A stretch of 17,065 nt of DNA from Treponema sp. (lineage in GTDB: Bacteria > Spirochaetota > Spirochaetia > Treponematales > Breznakiellaceae): contig JAIRXN010000166.1 of assembly GCA_031268245.1 (NCBI GenBank), positions 1 through 17,065 of the forward strand. Direction: 5' to 3'. A model generated the notes under the pieces. It was not told the origin of the DNA. It made no database searches and saw only the letters and a program-made list of their open reading frames with translations. The position numbers and the translations under genes are program-made. The stretch's first letter is position 1. The number at the start of each line of letters is the position of its first letter. Of the stretch, positions 1 through 7,510 are shown one piece after another.

Positions 1-939
1 TCTCCTTCCGGGCCCGGCGGCAGGATCATTGAGCCTGACGTGATCGCATCCATTGCGGGCCGTCCTCCGCTGACGGAGGCGGCAAAGGCGGAACTGCGGC
101 GCAGGATTGCTGCGGGGGAAGCTTCCGGCAGTATTACTGCGGGGAGTGGTATCGGCGGGCGAATTACGGCGGGGGATCTGAAGGGAACAGGTTTCTCCGG
201 GGAGAGGCCGGGGGCCGGCCTTGCAGCAGGCTTTGCCGGGCCTGAATACAGCGATGCGCCTCTCAAGGGGATACGCCGCCTCATTGCCGCCCAGATGATG
301 GAATCCCACAGTAATACTGCGGCCTTTACGCTTAACGCTTCCGCCCCCGCGCTTAATCTTCTGAGTCTTCGGGCGCGTTTCAAGGCAAGTGATCCGGAAC
401 TGGGTTTGAATAAAATTACCATAAATGATCTCTTCCTCTTTGCCGTTTCCAGGATTCTGCCGCTCTATCCCTATATGAATGCCCACAGACTGGGGGACAC
501 TCTGCGCAGTTTCCGTACCGTTCATCTGGGTGTGGCGGTTTCCACTCCCAGGGGGCTTATGGTGCCTGTTATCAGAAACGCAGAAACTCTGTCGCTTCTG
601 CAGATTTCGGCAAAGGCGCGGGAACTGGCCGGGGCCTGCCGTTCCGGATCGGTTTCGCCGGACGATCTTCACGGTTCAACCTTGACGGTAACGAATCTTG
701 GCAATACCGGTATCGAAAGTTTTACCCCGGTGATTAATATACCCGAGGTTGCCATTCTGGGGATCTGCAGTATTCTTCCCAGACCTGCGGAAACTTCTCC
801 CGGTAACTACGAAATTCTCCCCCATGCGGGCTTAAGTCTTACCATCGATCATGCGGTGGTGGACGGAGCTCCGGCTGCTGAATTTCTCAAGGCTTTTGCC
901 GCCGCAATCAAAGATATTGATCTGTGGCTCGCTAAATGA
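1..939 (+). CDS. Dihydrolipoamide acyltransferase (E2) of a 2-oxoacid dehydrogenase complex, 5'-partial
   Basis: E2 core enzyme, which moves the acyl group from its lipoyl arm to CoA. The frame is open from base 1, so the start and the lipoyl domain lie outside the window; 312 codons are visible. Codons 1-14 look like the end of a peripheral subunit-binding domain (GPGGRIIEPDV). Codons 20-60 look like a second one, ending GSGIGGRITAGDL. A short linker leads to the catalytic domain from about codon 83 (LKGIRRLIAAQM). The C-terminus carries the HxxxDG active-site motif as DHAVVDG, with the His at codon 284, so the transacylase should be active. The E3 gene follows 72 bp later and E1 after that, supporting one complex. 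The substrate (pyruvate, branched-chain oxoacid, acetoin or other) cannot be told from the sequence. The E2 assignment is firm; the specificity is not. Confidence 0.93.
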   Translation, partial: SPSGPGGRIIEPDVIASIAGRPPLTEAAKAELRRRIAAGEASGSITAGSGIGGRITAGDLKGTGFSGERPGAGLAAGFAGPEYSDAPLKGIRRLIAAQMMESHSNTAAFTLNASAPALNLLSLRARFKASDPELGLNKITINDLFLFAVSRILPLYPYMNAHRLGDTLRSFRTVHLGVAVSTPRGLMVPVIRNAETLSLLQISAKARELAGACRSGSVSPDDLHGSTLTVTNLGNTGIESFTPVINIPEVAILGICSILPRPAETSPGNYEILPHAGLSLTIDHAVVDGAPAAEFLKAFAAAIKDIDLWLAK

Positions 940-945
940 AATAGA

Positions 946-992
946 GTTGTTTAATAACTGAAGTTTGAACAACATCCGCTTAAAAGTTTTAA
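946..992 (+). repeat. Intergenic hairpin repeat, copy 1 (hairpin plus CCGCTTAAAA tail)
   Basis: Between the E2 and E3 genes, GTTGTT (946-951) pairs with AACAAC (968-973), and AACT (956-959) pairs with AGTT (962-965) around a 2-base GA loop, with a TAAT/TG internal loop. Two bases later comes CCGCTTAAAA (976-985), then TTTT. TTAAAA-G-TTTTAA (980-992) is a further small inverted repeat. The same layout, with the same AACT-NN-AGTT core and the identical 10-base tail at the same 2-base distance, recurs at 11229-11270. It may act as a REP-like element or a weak terminator. The E3 Shine-Dalgarno site lies just downstream. Confidence 0.6.
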
Positions 993-1011
993 CAGGAGAG
1001 GTTCTTAATTT

Positions 1012-2397
1012 ATGTACGATGTGATTGTCATAGGCGGGGGACCGGGAGGCTATGTTGCCTCTGAACGGCTTGGTCATGAAGGGAAGAAGGTGCTGCTGGT
1101 TGAAAGGCAGTATCTGGGCGGAACCTGTCTTAACGTGGGCTGCATTCCCACGAAGACACTTCTCAATTCGGCAAAGCATTATCTCCACGCGGGGGAGGCG
1201 GGGCAATTCGGCGTTCACGCGGAAAAACTGTCTTTCAATCTTGCGGAGATGATGGCCTGGAAGGAGACGGTGGTAGAAACCCTGCGTTCCGGCGTGGCGG
1301 CCCAGATGGAGCGTTTCCATGTGGATGTGGTAAAGGGTACGGGTGTCGTTGAGGTAAACGGAGCGGGAAGGGCGGTGAGGGTAACCGAGGAAAGCGGCGC
1401 TCAAACGCTGTACGAAACGAAGGCTATTCTGTCCGCCGCAGGTTCCGTTCCCGCCATGCCGCCCATTCCCGGAGTAAAGGATAATCCCAGGGTGCTGGAT
1501 TCAACGGCTCTCCTTTCGGTAAAGGAAGTGCCCGGGACGCTCTGCATCATCGGGGGCGGGGTAATCGGCATTGAATTTGCCAGTCTCTTCGGCGCCCTGG
1601 GGACTAAGGTCTCCGTAGTGGAAATGCTGGACGAGATCATTCCTCCCATGGATAAACAGCTTGCCCCCCTGATGCGCCGTTCCCTCAAGAATGTTACATT
1701 TTATTTGGGCTGCCGGGTAAGCAGGCTTGAAGAAGGAACTGTTTTCTTTAGCGCCAAAGACGGAAAGGAAGTTTCGGTAAGCGCGGAAATGGCGCTCATG
1801 GCGGTTGGGAGGAGACCGGAAACCGCTTCCTGGGGCGCAAAGGAGGCCGGCATTGACATAAGTACCAGGGGTGTTACCGTGGATGACAGGATGCGCACTA
1901 ACATAAGCGGTATATGGGCCGCCGGAGATCTGAACGGCAGGAGCATGCTGGCCCATTCGGCCTACCGTATGGCGGAAGTCGCCGTAAAGGATATATGCGC
2001 CTTTCTGGACGGTACTGTTTCTGCCGACAGGATGCGTTACAACGCCGTGCCCTGGGCGGTTTACAGTATCCCTGAAGCCGCCGGTGTTGGCCTTACAGAA
2101 GACGAGGCCCTTGCCAGGGGCATCAAAATAAAAAAAACCGCAGTACCCATGCTGCTTTCCGGACGTTTTCTGGCGGAAAACGGAACGAAAGCTCCCGGCA
2201 TGGTGAAGTTGATTGCCGATTCGGAAACAGACATGCTGCTCGGTGTTCATGTTCTGGGCCCCTATGCCTCGGAGATGATCTGGGGTGCGGCCGCCCTGAT
2301 CGAAAACGAAAACCGTGTCGCTGATATTAGGGAAATAATATTTCCCCACCCCAGTGTCTGCGAACTGCTCCGCGAAGCAGCGTGGACTTTAAAGTGA
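1012..2397 (+). CDS. lpdA: Dihydrolipoamide dehydrogenase (E3)
   Basis: FAD/NAD disulfide oxidoreductase that reoxidises the dihydrolipoyl arm of E2 and makes NADH. It has 461 residues, a normal length. The FAD-binding GGGPGG is at residues 8-13. The redox-active disulfide motif GGTCLNVGCIPTK lies near residue 40. The second Rossmann motif GGGVIGIE lies near 180. The FAD-binding AAGDLNG segment lies near 304. The C-terminal interface has FPHPSVCELLREAAW, which keeps the His-Glu catalytic pair although the usual HPT is HPS. The ATG at 1012 follows a purine-rich AGGAGAGG site at 994-1001. It sits between E2 and E1, so it most likely serves this complex, although E3 can be shared among complexes. 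Identification is secure. Confidence 0.96.
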   Translation: MYDVIVIGGGPGGYVASERLGHEGKKVLLVERQYLGGTCLNVGCIPTKTLLNSAKHYLHAGEAGQFGVHAEKLSFNLAEMMAWKETVVETLRSGVAAQMERFHVDVVKGTGVVEVNGAGRAVRVTEESGAQTLYETKAILSAAGSVPAMPPIPGVKDNPRVLDSTALLSVKEVPGTLCIIGGGVIGIEFASLFGALGTKVSVVEMLDEIIPPMDKQLAPLMRRSLKNVTFYLGCRVSRLEEGTVFFSAKDGKEVSVSAEMALMAVGRRPETASWGAKEAGIDISTRGVTVDDRMRTNISGIWAAGDLNGRSMLAHSAYRMAEVAVKDICAFLDGTVSADRMRYNAVPWAVYSIPEAAGVGLTEDEALARGIKIKKTAVPMLLSGRFLAENGTKAPGMVKLIADSETDMLLGVHVLGPYASEMIWGAAALIENENRVADIREIIFPHPSVCELLREAAWTLK

Positions 2398-2416
2398 TTC
2401 TTATACAGGAGGAATT

Positions 2417-4876
2417 ATGCCCAAGTCAATAGTTGTAGATCCTGCGGAAGTCAGGAAAAGCGGATTTATCAAGATCAAAGATATTCCGGTAAACCAGTAC
2501 AAAAATAATTTTGAGAGTGAACTCAAAACCTACGGAAAGGAAGGACTTGTCCGTATTCTCTACGACATGATCGTTATCCGTGAGTTTGAAAACATGATGA
2601 ACAGCTTCAAGATCCAGGGAAGCTGGAACGGGATTGAGTACAACCACAAGGGGCCGGCGCATCTGTCCATGGGACAGGAGGCGGCGGCCGTCGGGCAGTG
2701 CGTCAATCTGGGAACAGAGGATTTTATCTTTGGTTCCCACCGGAGTCACGGAGAACTTTTGGCAAAGTGCCTTTCTGCGGTAGAAAAGCTGGATGAGCAA
2801 AACCTTGAAAAGATAATGAAGGAATTTCTCGGCGGCGATACGCTCAGGATGGCGGAAAAAGTACCGTATAAAAGCGTAAAGGATCTGGCGGAGAATTTCG
2901 TACTCTACGGAGCCCTTGGTGAGATATTTGCGCGCAAGGCCGGCTTTAACCGCGGTCTGGGCGGTTCCATGCACGCATACTTTCTGCCATTCGGTTCCAT
3001 GCCCAACAACGCCATTGTCGGAGGTTCGGCGGACATCGCCACCGGGGCCGCTCTTTACAAGCGGATAAACCGCAAGAGCGGCATTGTCGTCTCCAATGTG
3101 GGGGACGCCGCTCTGGGCTGCGGCCCCGTATGGGAGGCGATATGTTTGGGAGCCATGGATCAGTACAAGACCCTGTGGCCTGAAAGCGGGCCTCACGGCG
3201 CTCCGCCGATTCTCTACAACTTCTTTAATAACTTTTACGGGATGGGCGGACAGACCAACGGAGAAACCATGGGCTACCAGGCGCTGGCCCGGGTAGGCGC
3301 CGGGGTCAATCCCGACAACATGCATGCCGAGCGGGTTGACGGTTACAATCCCCTTGCGGTGGCCGACGCTATTGCCCGGAAGAAAGAGATACTGCGTGGC
3401 GGCAATGGCCCTGTGCTGCTGGATACCATTACCTACCGTATTTCCGGCCACTCTCCTTCGGATGCTTCAAGCTACCGTACAAAGGAAGAAGTTGAAACCT
3501 GGAAGGCCGCCGATGCCATCGAAGAATATGAAAAATACCTTGAAAAGAACAAGCTGATAAATTCCGCCGAAACAGAAAGTTTGCGTAGTTTCATTACCGA
3601 AAAACTGGCGGCGGTTGTGCGTCTTGCAACAAACGATGCCGAAAGCCCCAGGGCTCCCGCGGCCTTTATTGAGAGCGTCATGTTTTCCAATCAGAAGCTT
3701 GAAAAGCTTGAAGAGGGGAAGCCGGATCTGCTGGACGCAGGGCCGGAGAACCCCAGGGTAAAGGCCCTGAAGGACAAGGCTCGTTATGCCTACGATGCGG
3801 AAGGAAAACCCGTAAGCAAAAACAGGATGTTTCAGCTTCGGGATGCGCTTTTTGAAGCCATGCTCCACAGGTTTACCATTGACCCCAGCATGGCCGCATG
3901 GGGAGAGGAAAACAGGGACTGGGGCGGCGCATTTGCCGTGTACAGGGGGCTTACCGAAGCCCTTCCCTATCACAGGCTCTTTAACAGTCCCATCTCGGAA
4001 GGCGCCATCGTGGGCTCCGGCGTGGGCTATGCGATGTGCGGCGGCAGGGCTGTGGTAGAGTTGATGTACTGTGATTTTATGGGCCGTGCGGGAGACGAGA
4101 TCTTCAACCAGGCTTCCAAATGGCAGTCCATGTCCGCAGGACTTTTGAAGATGCCCCTTACGGTACGGGTTTCCGTGGGGAACAAATACGGCGCCCAGCA
4201 CAGTCAGGACTGGTCCGCCATCGCGGCCCACATACCGGGGCTCAAGGTGATGTTTCCCGCCACTCCCTACGATGCCAAGGGTATGCTCAACCTTGCCCTG
4301 AGGGGTACCGATCCTGTCATCTTCTTTGAAAGTCAGCTTCTCTACGACAAGGGTGAACAGTTTGAAAAAGGCGGTGTTCCCGAGGCCTACTATGAGATAC
4401 CTGAAGGCGAACCGGCGATACGGAAAACAGGCAAGGATATTACCATCGCAACTCTGGGGGCAACGCTCTACACGGCCCTGAACGCGGCGGAGATCCTGGA
4501 GAAAAACTATGGGCTTGATGTGGAGATTATCGATCTGCGTTTCATCAATCCTCTGAACTATGAAAAGATACTTGAGTCGGTGAAAAAGACAGGCCGCCTG
4601 GTTCTGGCAAGTGATGCCGTGGAACGCGGTTCCTTCCTTCATAACGTGGCTTCCAATGTGACTCAGCTTGCTTTTGATTACCTGGATGCTCCTGTTGCCG
4701 TGGTGGGAAGCCGCAACTGGATAACGCCGGCGCCCGAATGCGAAGAGTACTTCTTCCCCCAGGCCGAATGGATCGTGGATATCGTTCATGAGCGGATTCT
4801 GCCGCTCAGGGGACACAGCCCCTCTACCGTGCAGACCACGGGTGAGATACTTCGCCAAACCAGGCTGGGTGTATGA
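2417..4876 (+). CDS. Fused alpha-beta E1 component of a 2-oxoacid dehydrogenase (thiamine diphosphate dependent)
   Basis: Decarboxylates a 2-oxoacid with thiamine diphosphate and acylates the E2 lipoyl group. At 819 residues, one chain carries what are usually separate alpha and beta subunits. The alpha half (about 1-430) contains the cofactor/Mg segment with GDAALGCG at 229-236 and NN at 271-272; the family norm is GDG, so the third residue here is Ala. It also has the alpha-type segment RISGHSPSDASSYR. The beta half starts near 472 (NRMFQLRDAL), with the catalytic-Glu loop WGEENRDWGG at about 495-504, the active-site His in QHSQDW at 595, and a C-terminal transketolase-like domain (ITIATLGATLYTAL, IIDLRFINPL). 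The ATG follows AGGAGG at 2407-2412. The stop overlaps the next ATG (ATGA). Related fused E1 proteins exist, often annotated as alpha-ketoacid dehydrogenase subunit alpha/beta. The substrate is unknown. Confidence 0.9.
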   Translation: MPKSIVVDPAEVRKSGFIKIKDIPVNQYKNNFESELKTYGKEGLVRILYDMIVIREFENMMNSFKIQGSWNGIEYNHKGPAHLSMGQEAAAVGQCVNLGTEDFIFGSHRSHGELLAKCLSAVEKLDEQNLEKIMKEFLGGDTLRMAEKVPYKSVKDLAENFVLYGALGEIFARKAGFNRGLGGSMHAYFLPFGSMPNNAIVGGSADIATGAALYKRINRKSGIVVSNVGDAALGCGPVWEAICLGAMDQYKTLWPESGPHGAPPILYNFFNNFYGMGGQTNGETMGYQALARVGAGVNPDNMHAERVDGYNPLAVADAIARKKEILRGGNGPVLLDTITYRISGHSPSDASSYRTKEEVETWKAADAIEEYEKYLEKNKLINSAETESLRSFITEKLAAVVRLATNDAESPRAPAAFIESVMFSNQKLEKLEEGKPDLLDAGPENPRVKALKDKARYAYDAEGKPVSKNRMFQLRDALFEAMLHRFTIDPSMAAWGEENRDWGGAFAVYRGLTEALPYHRLFNSPISEGAIVGSGVGYAMCGGRAVVELMYCDFMGRAGDEIFNQASKWQSMSAGLLKMPLTVRVSVGNKYGAQHSQDWSAIAAHIPGLKVMFPATPYDAKGMLNLALRGTDPVIFFESQLLYDKGEQFEKGGVPEAYYEIPEGEPAIRKTGKDITIATLGATLYTALNAAEILEKNYGLDVEIIDLRFINPLNYEKILESVKKTGRLVLASDAVERGSFLHNVASNVTQLAFDYLDAPVAVVGSRNWITPAPECEEYFFPQAEWIVDIVHERILPLRGHSPSTVQTTGEILRQTRLGV

Positions 4877-6210
4877 GCGGTATCACTAACGGCGAAAATC
4901 CAATCGAACGGAAAACGAAGTTTTCCGGTATTCCCGAATGTATCAATGATCCTGCGGCCCTGAGCGAAGAGCGGATTGAGGCCCTGCGCAGTTTTGCCGG
5001 TGGAGGCGGCCTTGCCTCAATGCCGCCCTTCGTCGGAGAGATAAACAATCATATCCATACCATTTACAGCTTTAGTCCCTATACCCCTTCCATGGCGGCG
5101 CTGAAGGCCCGGCAGGCGGGGCTTGAGGCTGCCGGTTCTGTGGATCACGATTCCTATGCCGCCGCGGAGGAAATGAAGGCCGCGGCAGAGATTCTGCATA
5201 TAGGCTGTGTAACAGGCCTGGAACTGCGGGTAAGCTTCAGGCATACCGAATTTGCGGAACGGAAGATCAACAGTCCCGATTCCGCGGGGATTGCCTACAT
5301 GACCATACAGGGGGTTCCCGGAGGGCAGGCGGGCAGGATACGTGATTTTCTTGCTCCCCTGGGAGAGGCCCGGCAGCGGCGGAACAGGCTTATGACCAAA
5401 AGGCTCAACGGTATTCTTTCTGCCGCGGGGCTTGCGGAACTCTCCTATGACAGGGATATTGTTCCCCTTTCCATGGCGGCCCGCGGGGGAAGCGTAACCG
5501 AGCGGCATATTCTCTATGCGCTCTCCCTTTCCCTTATACAAGAGGCCGGGAAGGGAGAAACCCTGCTTGCGTTTATCAAAGACAGGCTTGATCTTTCCCC
5601 TTCGGGGAAAAACGCAGCGATGCTGGCGGATGGCGGCAATCTTTTCTATGCCTATGACCTCCTTGGCCTGCTCAAGAGTTCCTTTAATGACAGAATGTAT
5701 ATTCAGCCGGATGAGGACGAGTGTCCTCCCGTAGAAAAGGCGACAGGTTTTGCCCGCTCGATTAATGCCGTTCCCTCGTATGCCTATCTTGGAGACGTTG
5801 GGGAATCCCCGACAGGGGACAAGAAGGCGGAAAAATTTGAGGATGATTATATTGAGGATCTCATGCCCCGTCTCCGATCTCTGGGCTTTCTCGGTGTCAC
5901 CTACATGCCTCCCCGGAATACCGGAGAACATCTTGCCCGTCTTCACTGGCTCTGTGAAGAATCAGGCTTTATCGAAATATCCGGAGTGGATATAAACAGT
6001 CCCCGGCAGAGCTTCAACTGCCCGGAGATACGGAAGAGCGAATTCGCCATGCTTCTGGACAGCACCTGGGCGCTGGCTGCCCACGAAAAGCTCGCCTCCG
6101 CGGATCCCGGCCGGGGGCTTTTCAACCCCGGGGATCCTCTGGCGGACAGAAGCCTGAATGAGCGGATAAAGGCATTTGCCGAAATCGGAAGGAGAAGAAT
6201 ATATGGATAA
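4873..6210 (+). CDS. PHP-fold metal-dependent hydrolase-like protein, substrate unknown
   Basis: A 445-residue protein with the start of a PHP domain: HIH (His60, His62) in NNHIHTIYSFSPYTP, the DHD motif at 91-93, and a Glu at 117 in GLEL. PHP enzymes use such residues to bind two or three metals and cleave phosphoester or related bonds. Near the C-terminus, where many PHP proteins have GSDAH, this one reads GVDINSPRQSF: the Asp is kept but the final His is Asn. It may define its own subfamily rather than a dead enzyme. Its ATG overlaps the E1 stop (ATGA), and its 3' end overlaps the next gene by 8 bp, so it is probably translated coupled to both. No signal peptide is seen, so it is presumably cytoplasmic. 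It could act on a phosphosugar or acyl intermediate of the neighbouring pathway, but that is a guess. Fold is likely; function is unknown. Confidence 0.75.
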   Translation: MSGITNGENPIERKTKFSGIPECINDPAALSEERIEALRSFAGGGGLASMPPFVGEINNHIHTIYSFSPYTPSMAALKARQAGLEAAGSVDHDSYAAAEEMKAAAEILHIGCVTGLELRVSFRHTEFAERKINSPDSAGIAYMTIQGVPGGQAGRIRDFLAPLGEARQRRNRLMTKRLNGILSAAGLAELSYDRDIVPLSMAARGGSVTERHILYALSLSLIQEAGKGETLLAFIKDRLDLSPSGKNAAMLADGGNLFYAYDLLGLLKSSFNDRMYIQPDEDECPPVEKATGFARSINAVPSYAYLGDVGESPTGDKKAEKFEDDYIEDLMPRLRSLGFLGVTYMPPRNTGEHLARLHWLCEESGFIEISGVDINSPRQSFNCPEIRKSEFAMLLDSTWALAAHEKLASADPGRGLFNPGDPLADRSLNERIKAFAEIGRRRIYG

Positions 6211-7378
6211 GGAACTGCTCATTGCTCCCCTGATCCGGGGTTTTCTGATTGAAAAGACAGGCTGCCCCTGGGTAGTTCAGAGCTGCGAAAGGGGAGCAGG
6301 GGAGAAGACAATCGTTGTTGACACTCAGGCGGAGGACAGAAAAAAGGCAATAGAAGTATTCAGCGCTTCCCTTGAAACATGCAGGAACGACAGTGAAATT
6401 CCTCTTCGCTGGCTGGTTCGGTGGGAGGGGGAGGAATACTGTTTCTGTGCCGCCGAAGATTTTGAAGGTATCGAAAAAATAAAACGCAATGAACAGAAAG
6501 ACAGCCGGGATGCCGCAGGTATAAGGGCCGCGGCAGGGAAAAGAAACAGGGATGATGCGGTAAGAGGCCGGACGGCGCTGGTGACAGGAGGAGCGCAGGG
6601 TTTCGGCGAAGAAATAGTCCGGGGGCTCTGCGCTGCCGGCGCTCTGGTTTTTATTGCGGATCTCAATCTGAAGGGAGCGGAGGCCCTTGCCTCCAAACTC
6701 AACGGCGAATACGGAAAAATCACGGCTTTCCCTGTAGAAGTGAATGTAAGCGATGAAGAATCGGTTGAAAGGATGGTGAATTTTGTTGCCGGAACCGCGG
6801 GAGGACTCGATCTCTGTATCAGTAACGCAGGGGTGCTGCGGGCCTCCGCCATCCTTGAGCAGGACATCCCTTCCTTCAAATTTGTTACCGATGTCAACTA
6901 TCTGGCCTTTGCCATAGTCAGCAAGCACTGCGGCAGGCTCATGAGCGTGCAGCACAGGAGCGCTCCTTCATGGTATACCGACATCATTCAGATCAATTCA
7001 AAGTCGGGCCTTGAAGGTTCAAACAAAAACGGCTCATATGCGGGAAGCAAATTCGGCGGTATAGGACTGGTACAGAGCTTTGCCCTGGAATTGGTGGAAT
7101 ACAACATAAAGGTAAACGCCATCTGTCCCGGTAATTTTTTTGACGGACCCCTCTGGTCTGATCCTGAGAAGGGACTTTTTGTGCAGTACCTCAACGCGGG
7201 AAAGGTACCGGGGGCAAAAACGGTGGCCGATGTAAAGGCTTTTTACGAGGCCAAGATTCCCATGGGCAGAGGTTGTACCGGCCCCGATGTTATCCGTGCG
7301 GTTATGTACATTGTGGAACAGATATATGAAACAGGCCAGGCCCTGCCGGTAACGGGCGGACAGGTGATGCTGCATTGA
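6203..7378 (+). CDS. SDR dehydrogenase resembling sorbitol-6-phosphate 2-dehydrogenase, with N-terminal extension
   Basis: NAD(P)-dependent short-chain dehydrogenase of 391 residues. The ATG at 6203 is chosen because AAGGAG (6189-6194) lies 8 bases upstream; a TTG 27 bases earlier has no such site. The SDR core begins at about residue 123. TGGAQGFG at 128-135 binds cofactor and NAG is present in SNAGVLR. The catalytic Ser is in INSKSG and the YxxxK is in YAGSKFG. The stretches INSKSG..GS and the C-terminal TGQ..PVTGGQVM closely match what I recall of SrlD/SorD, which convert D-glucitol 6-phosphate to fructose 6-phosphate. Those enzymes are about 260 residues; here roughly 120 extra residues precede the core. 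The extension has no motif I recognise and ends in a charged, Ala-rich linker (about 93-120). The SorE-like gene downstream supports a hexitol/ketose phosphate role. Confidence 0.82.
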   Translation: MDKELLIAPLIRGFLIEKTGCPWVVQSCERGAGEKTIVVDTQAEDRKKAIEVFSASLETCRNDSEIPLRWLVRWEGEEYCFCAAEDFEGIEKIKRNEQKDSRDAAGIRAAAGKRNRDDAVRGRTALVTGGAQGFGEEIVRGLCAAGALVFIADLNLKGAEALASKLNGEYGKITAFPVEVNVSDEESVERMVNFVAGTAGGLDLCISNAGVLRASAILEQDIPSFKFVTDVNYLAFAIVSKHCGRLMSVQHRSAPSWYTDIIQINSKSGLEGSNKNGSYAGSKFGGIGLVQSFALELVEYNIKVNAICPGNFFDGPLWSDPEKGLFVQYLNAGKVPGAKTVADVKAFYEAKIPMGRGCTGPDVIRAVMYIVEQIYETGQALPVTGGQVMLH

Positions 7379-7384
7379 AATAAT

Positions 7385-7390
7385 TATAAT
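7385..7390 (+). promoter_or_regulatory. Candidate -10 box TATAAT (repeat copy A)
   Basis: A perfect consensus -10 hexamer just upstream of, and touching, the palindrome at 7388-7408. No convincing -35 hexamer lies 16-18 bases upstream, so the promoter is only a candidate. If active, the palindrome would sit over the transcription start as an operator would. Confidence 0.35.
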
Positions 7391-7421
7391 TAACACTTCG
7401 TGTTAATTTTCGATTTACATG

Positions 7422-7443
7422 AGCGGCGATGCCGCCGCTTTTT
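7422..7443 (+). terminator. Rho-independent terminator-like hairpin, copy A
   Basis: AGCGGCG (7422-7428) pairs with CGCCGCT (7433-7439) around an ATGC loop and is followed at once by a run of five T ending at 7443. It lies about 45 bases after the SDR stop codon, a normal place for an intrinsic terminator, so it may end or attenuate the upstream operon. Confidence 0.65.
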
Positions 7444-7451
7444 ATAGGTGT

Positions 7452-7457
7452 TATAAT
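7452..7457 (+). promoter_or_regulatory. Candidate -10 box TATAAT (repeat copy B)
   Basis: Perfect -10 hexamer 72 bases upstream of the SorE-like start. The sequence 17 bases upstream, ATGCCG (7429-7434), is a poor -35 match and overlaps the copy A hairpin. A transcript from here would meet the copy B hairpin before the coding region. Confidence 0.4.
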
Positions 7458-7487
7458 TAACACTTCGTGTTAATTTTCGTTTTACGT

Positions 7488-7510
7488 AAGCGGCGATACC
7501 GCCGCTTTTT
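7488..7510 (+). terminator. Rho-independent terminator-like hairpin, copy B, just before an RBS
   Basis: AAGCGGCG (7488-7495) pairs perfectly with CGCCGCTT (7500-7507) around ATAC, followed by T to 7510. Only two bases separate the T run from the AGGAG of the next gene. If it terminates, most transcripts entering from upstream would stop before the SorE-like gene, which fits attenuation or insulation. Confidence 0.6.

Larger units (their letters stand above)
7384..7450 (+). repeat. 67 bp tandem repeat, copy A
   Basis: First of two head-to-tail units that fill the gap between the SDR and SorE-like genes. It differs from copy B at five of 67 positions (7413, 7419, 7421, 7431, 7449). Each unit holds, in order, a TATAAT box, a palindrome with 9-base arms around TTC (7388-7408), a short spacer, and a GC-rich hairpin followed by five T. 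The four differences inside the unit fall in the spacer and hairpin region, while the TATAAT box and palindrome are identical. Confidence 0.9.

Noticed and set aside
3698..3722. Short internal repeat around AAGCTTGAAAAGCTTGAAGA
   Set aside because: It encodes a KLEKLEEGK stretch in the linker between the alpha and beta halves of E1, a simple charged helix, with no sign of a mobile or regulatory role.
3467..4858. A 463-codon open frame on the minus strand opposite the fused E1
   Set aside because: Same reason: it covers well-conserved E1 coding sequence and resembles no protein family I know.
6176..6202. TTG at 6176 as the start of the SDR
   Set aside because: ATG 6203 has AAGGAG at proper spacing and gives the short 8 bp overlap typical of coupled genes; the TTG has none.
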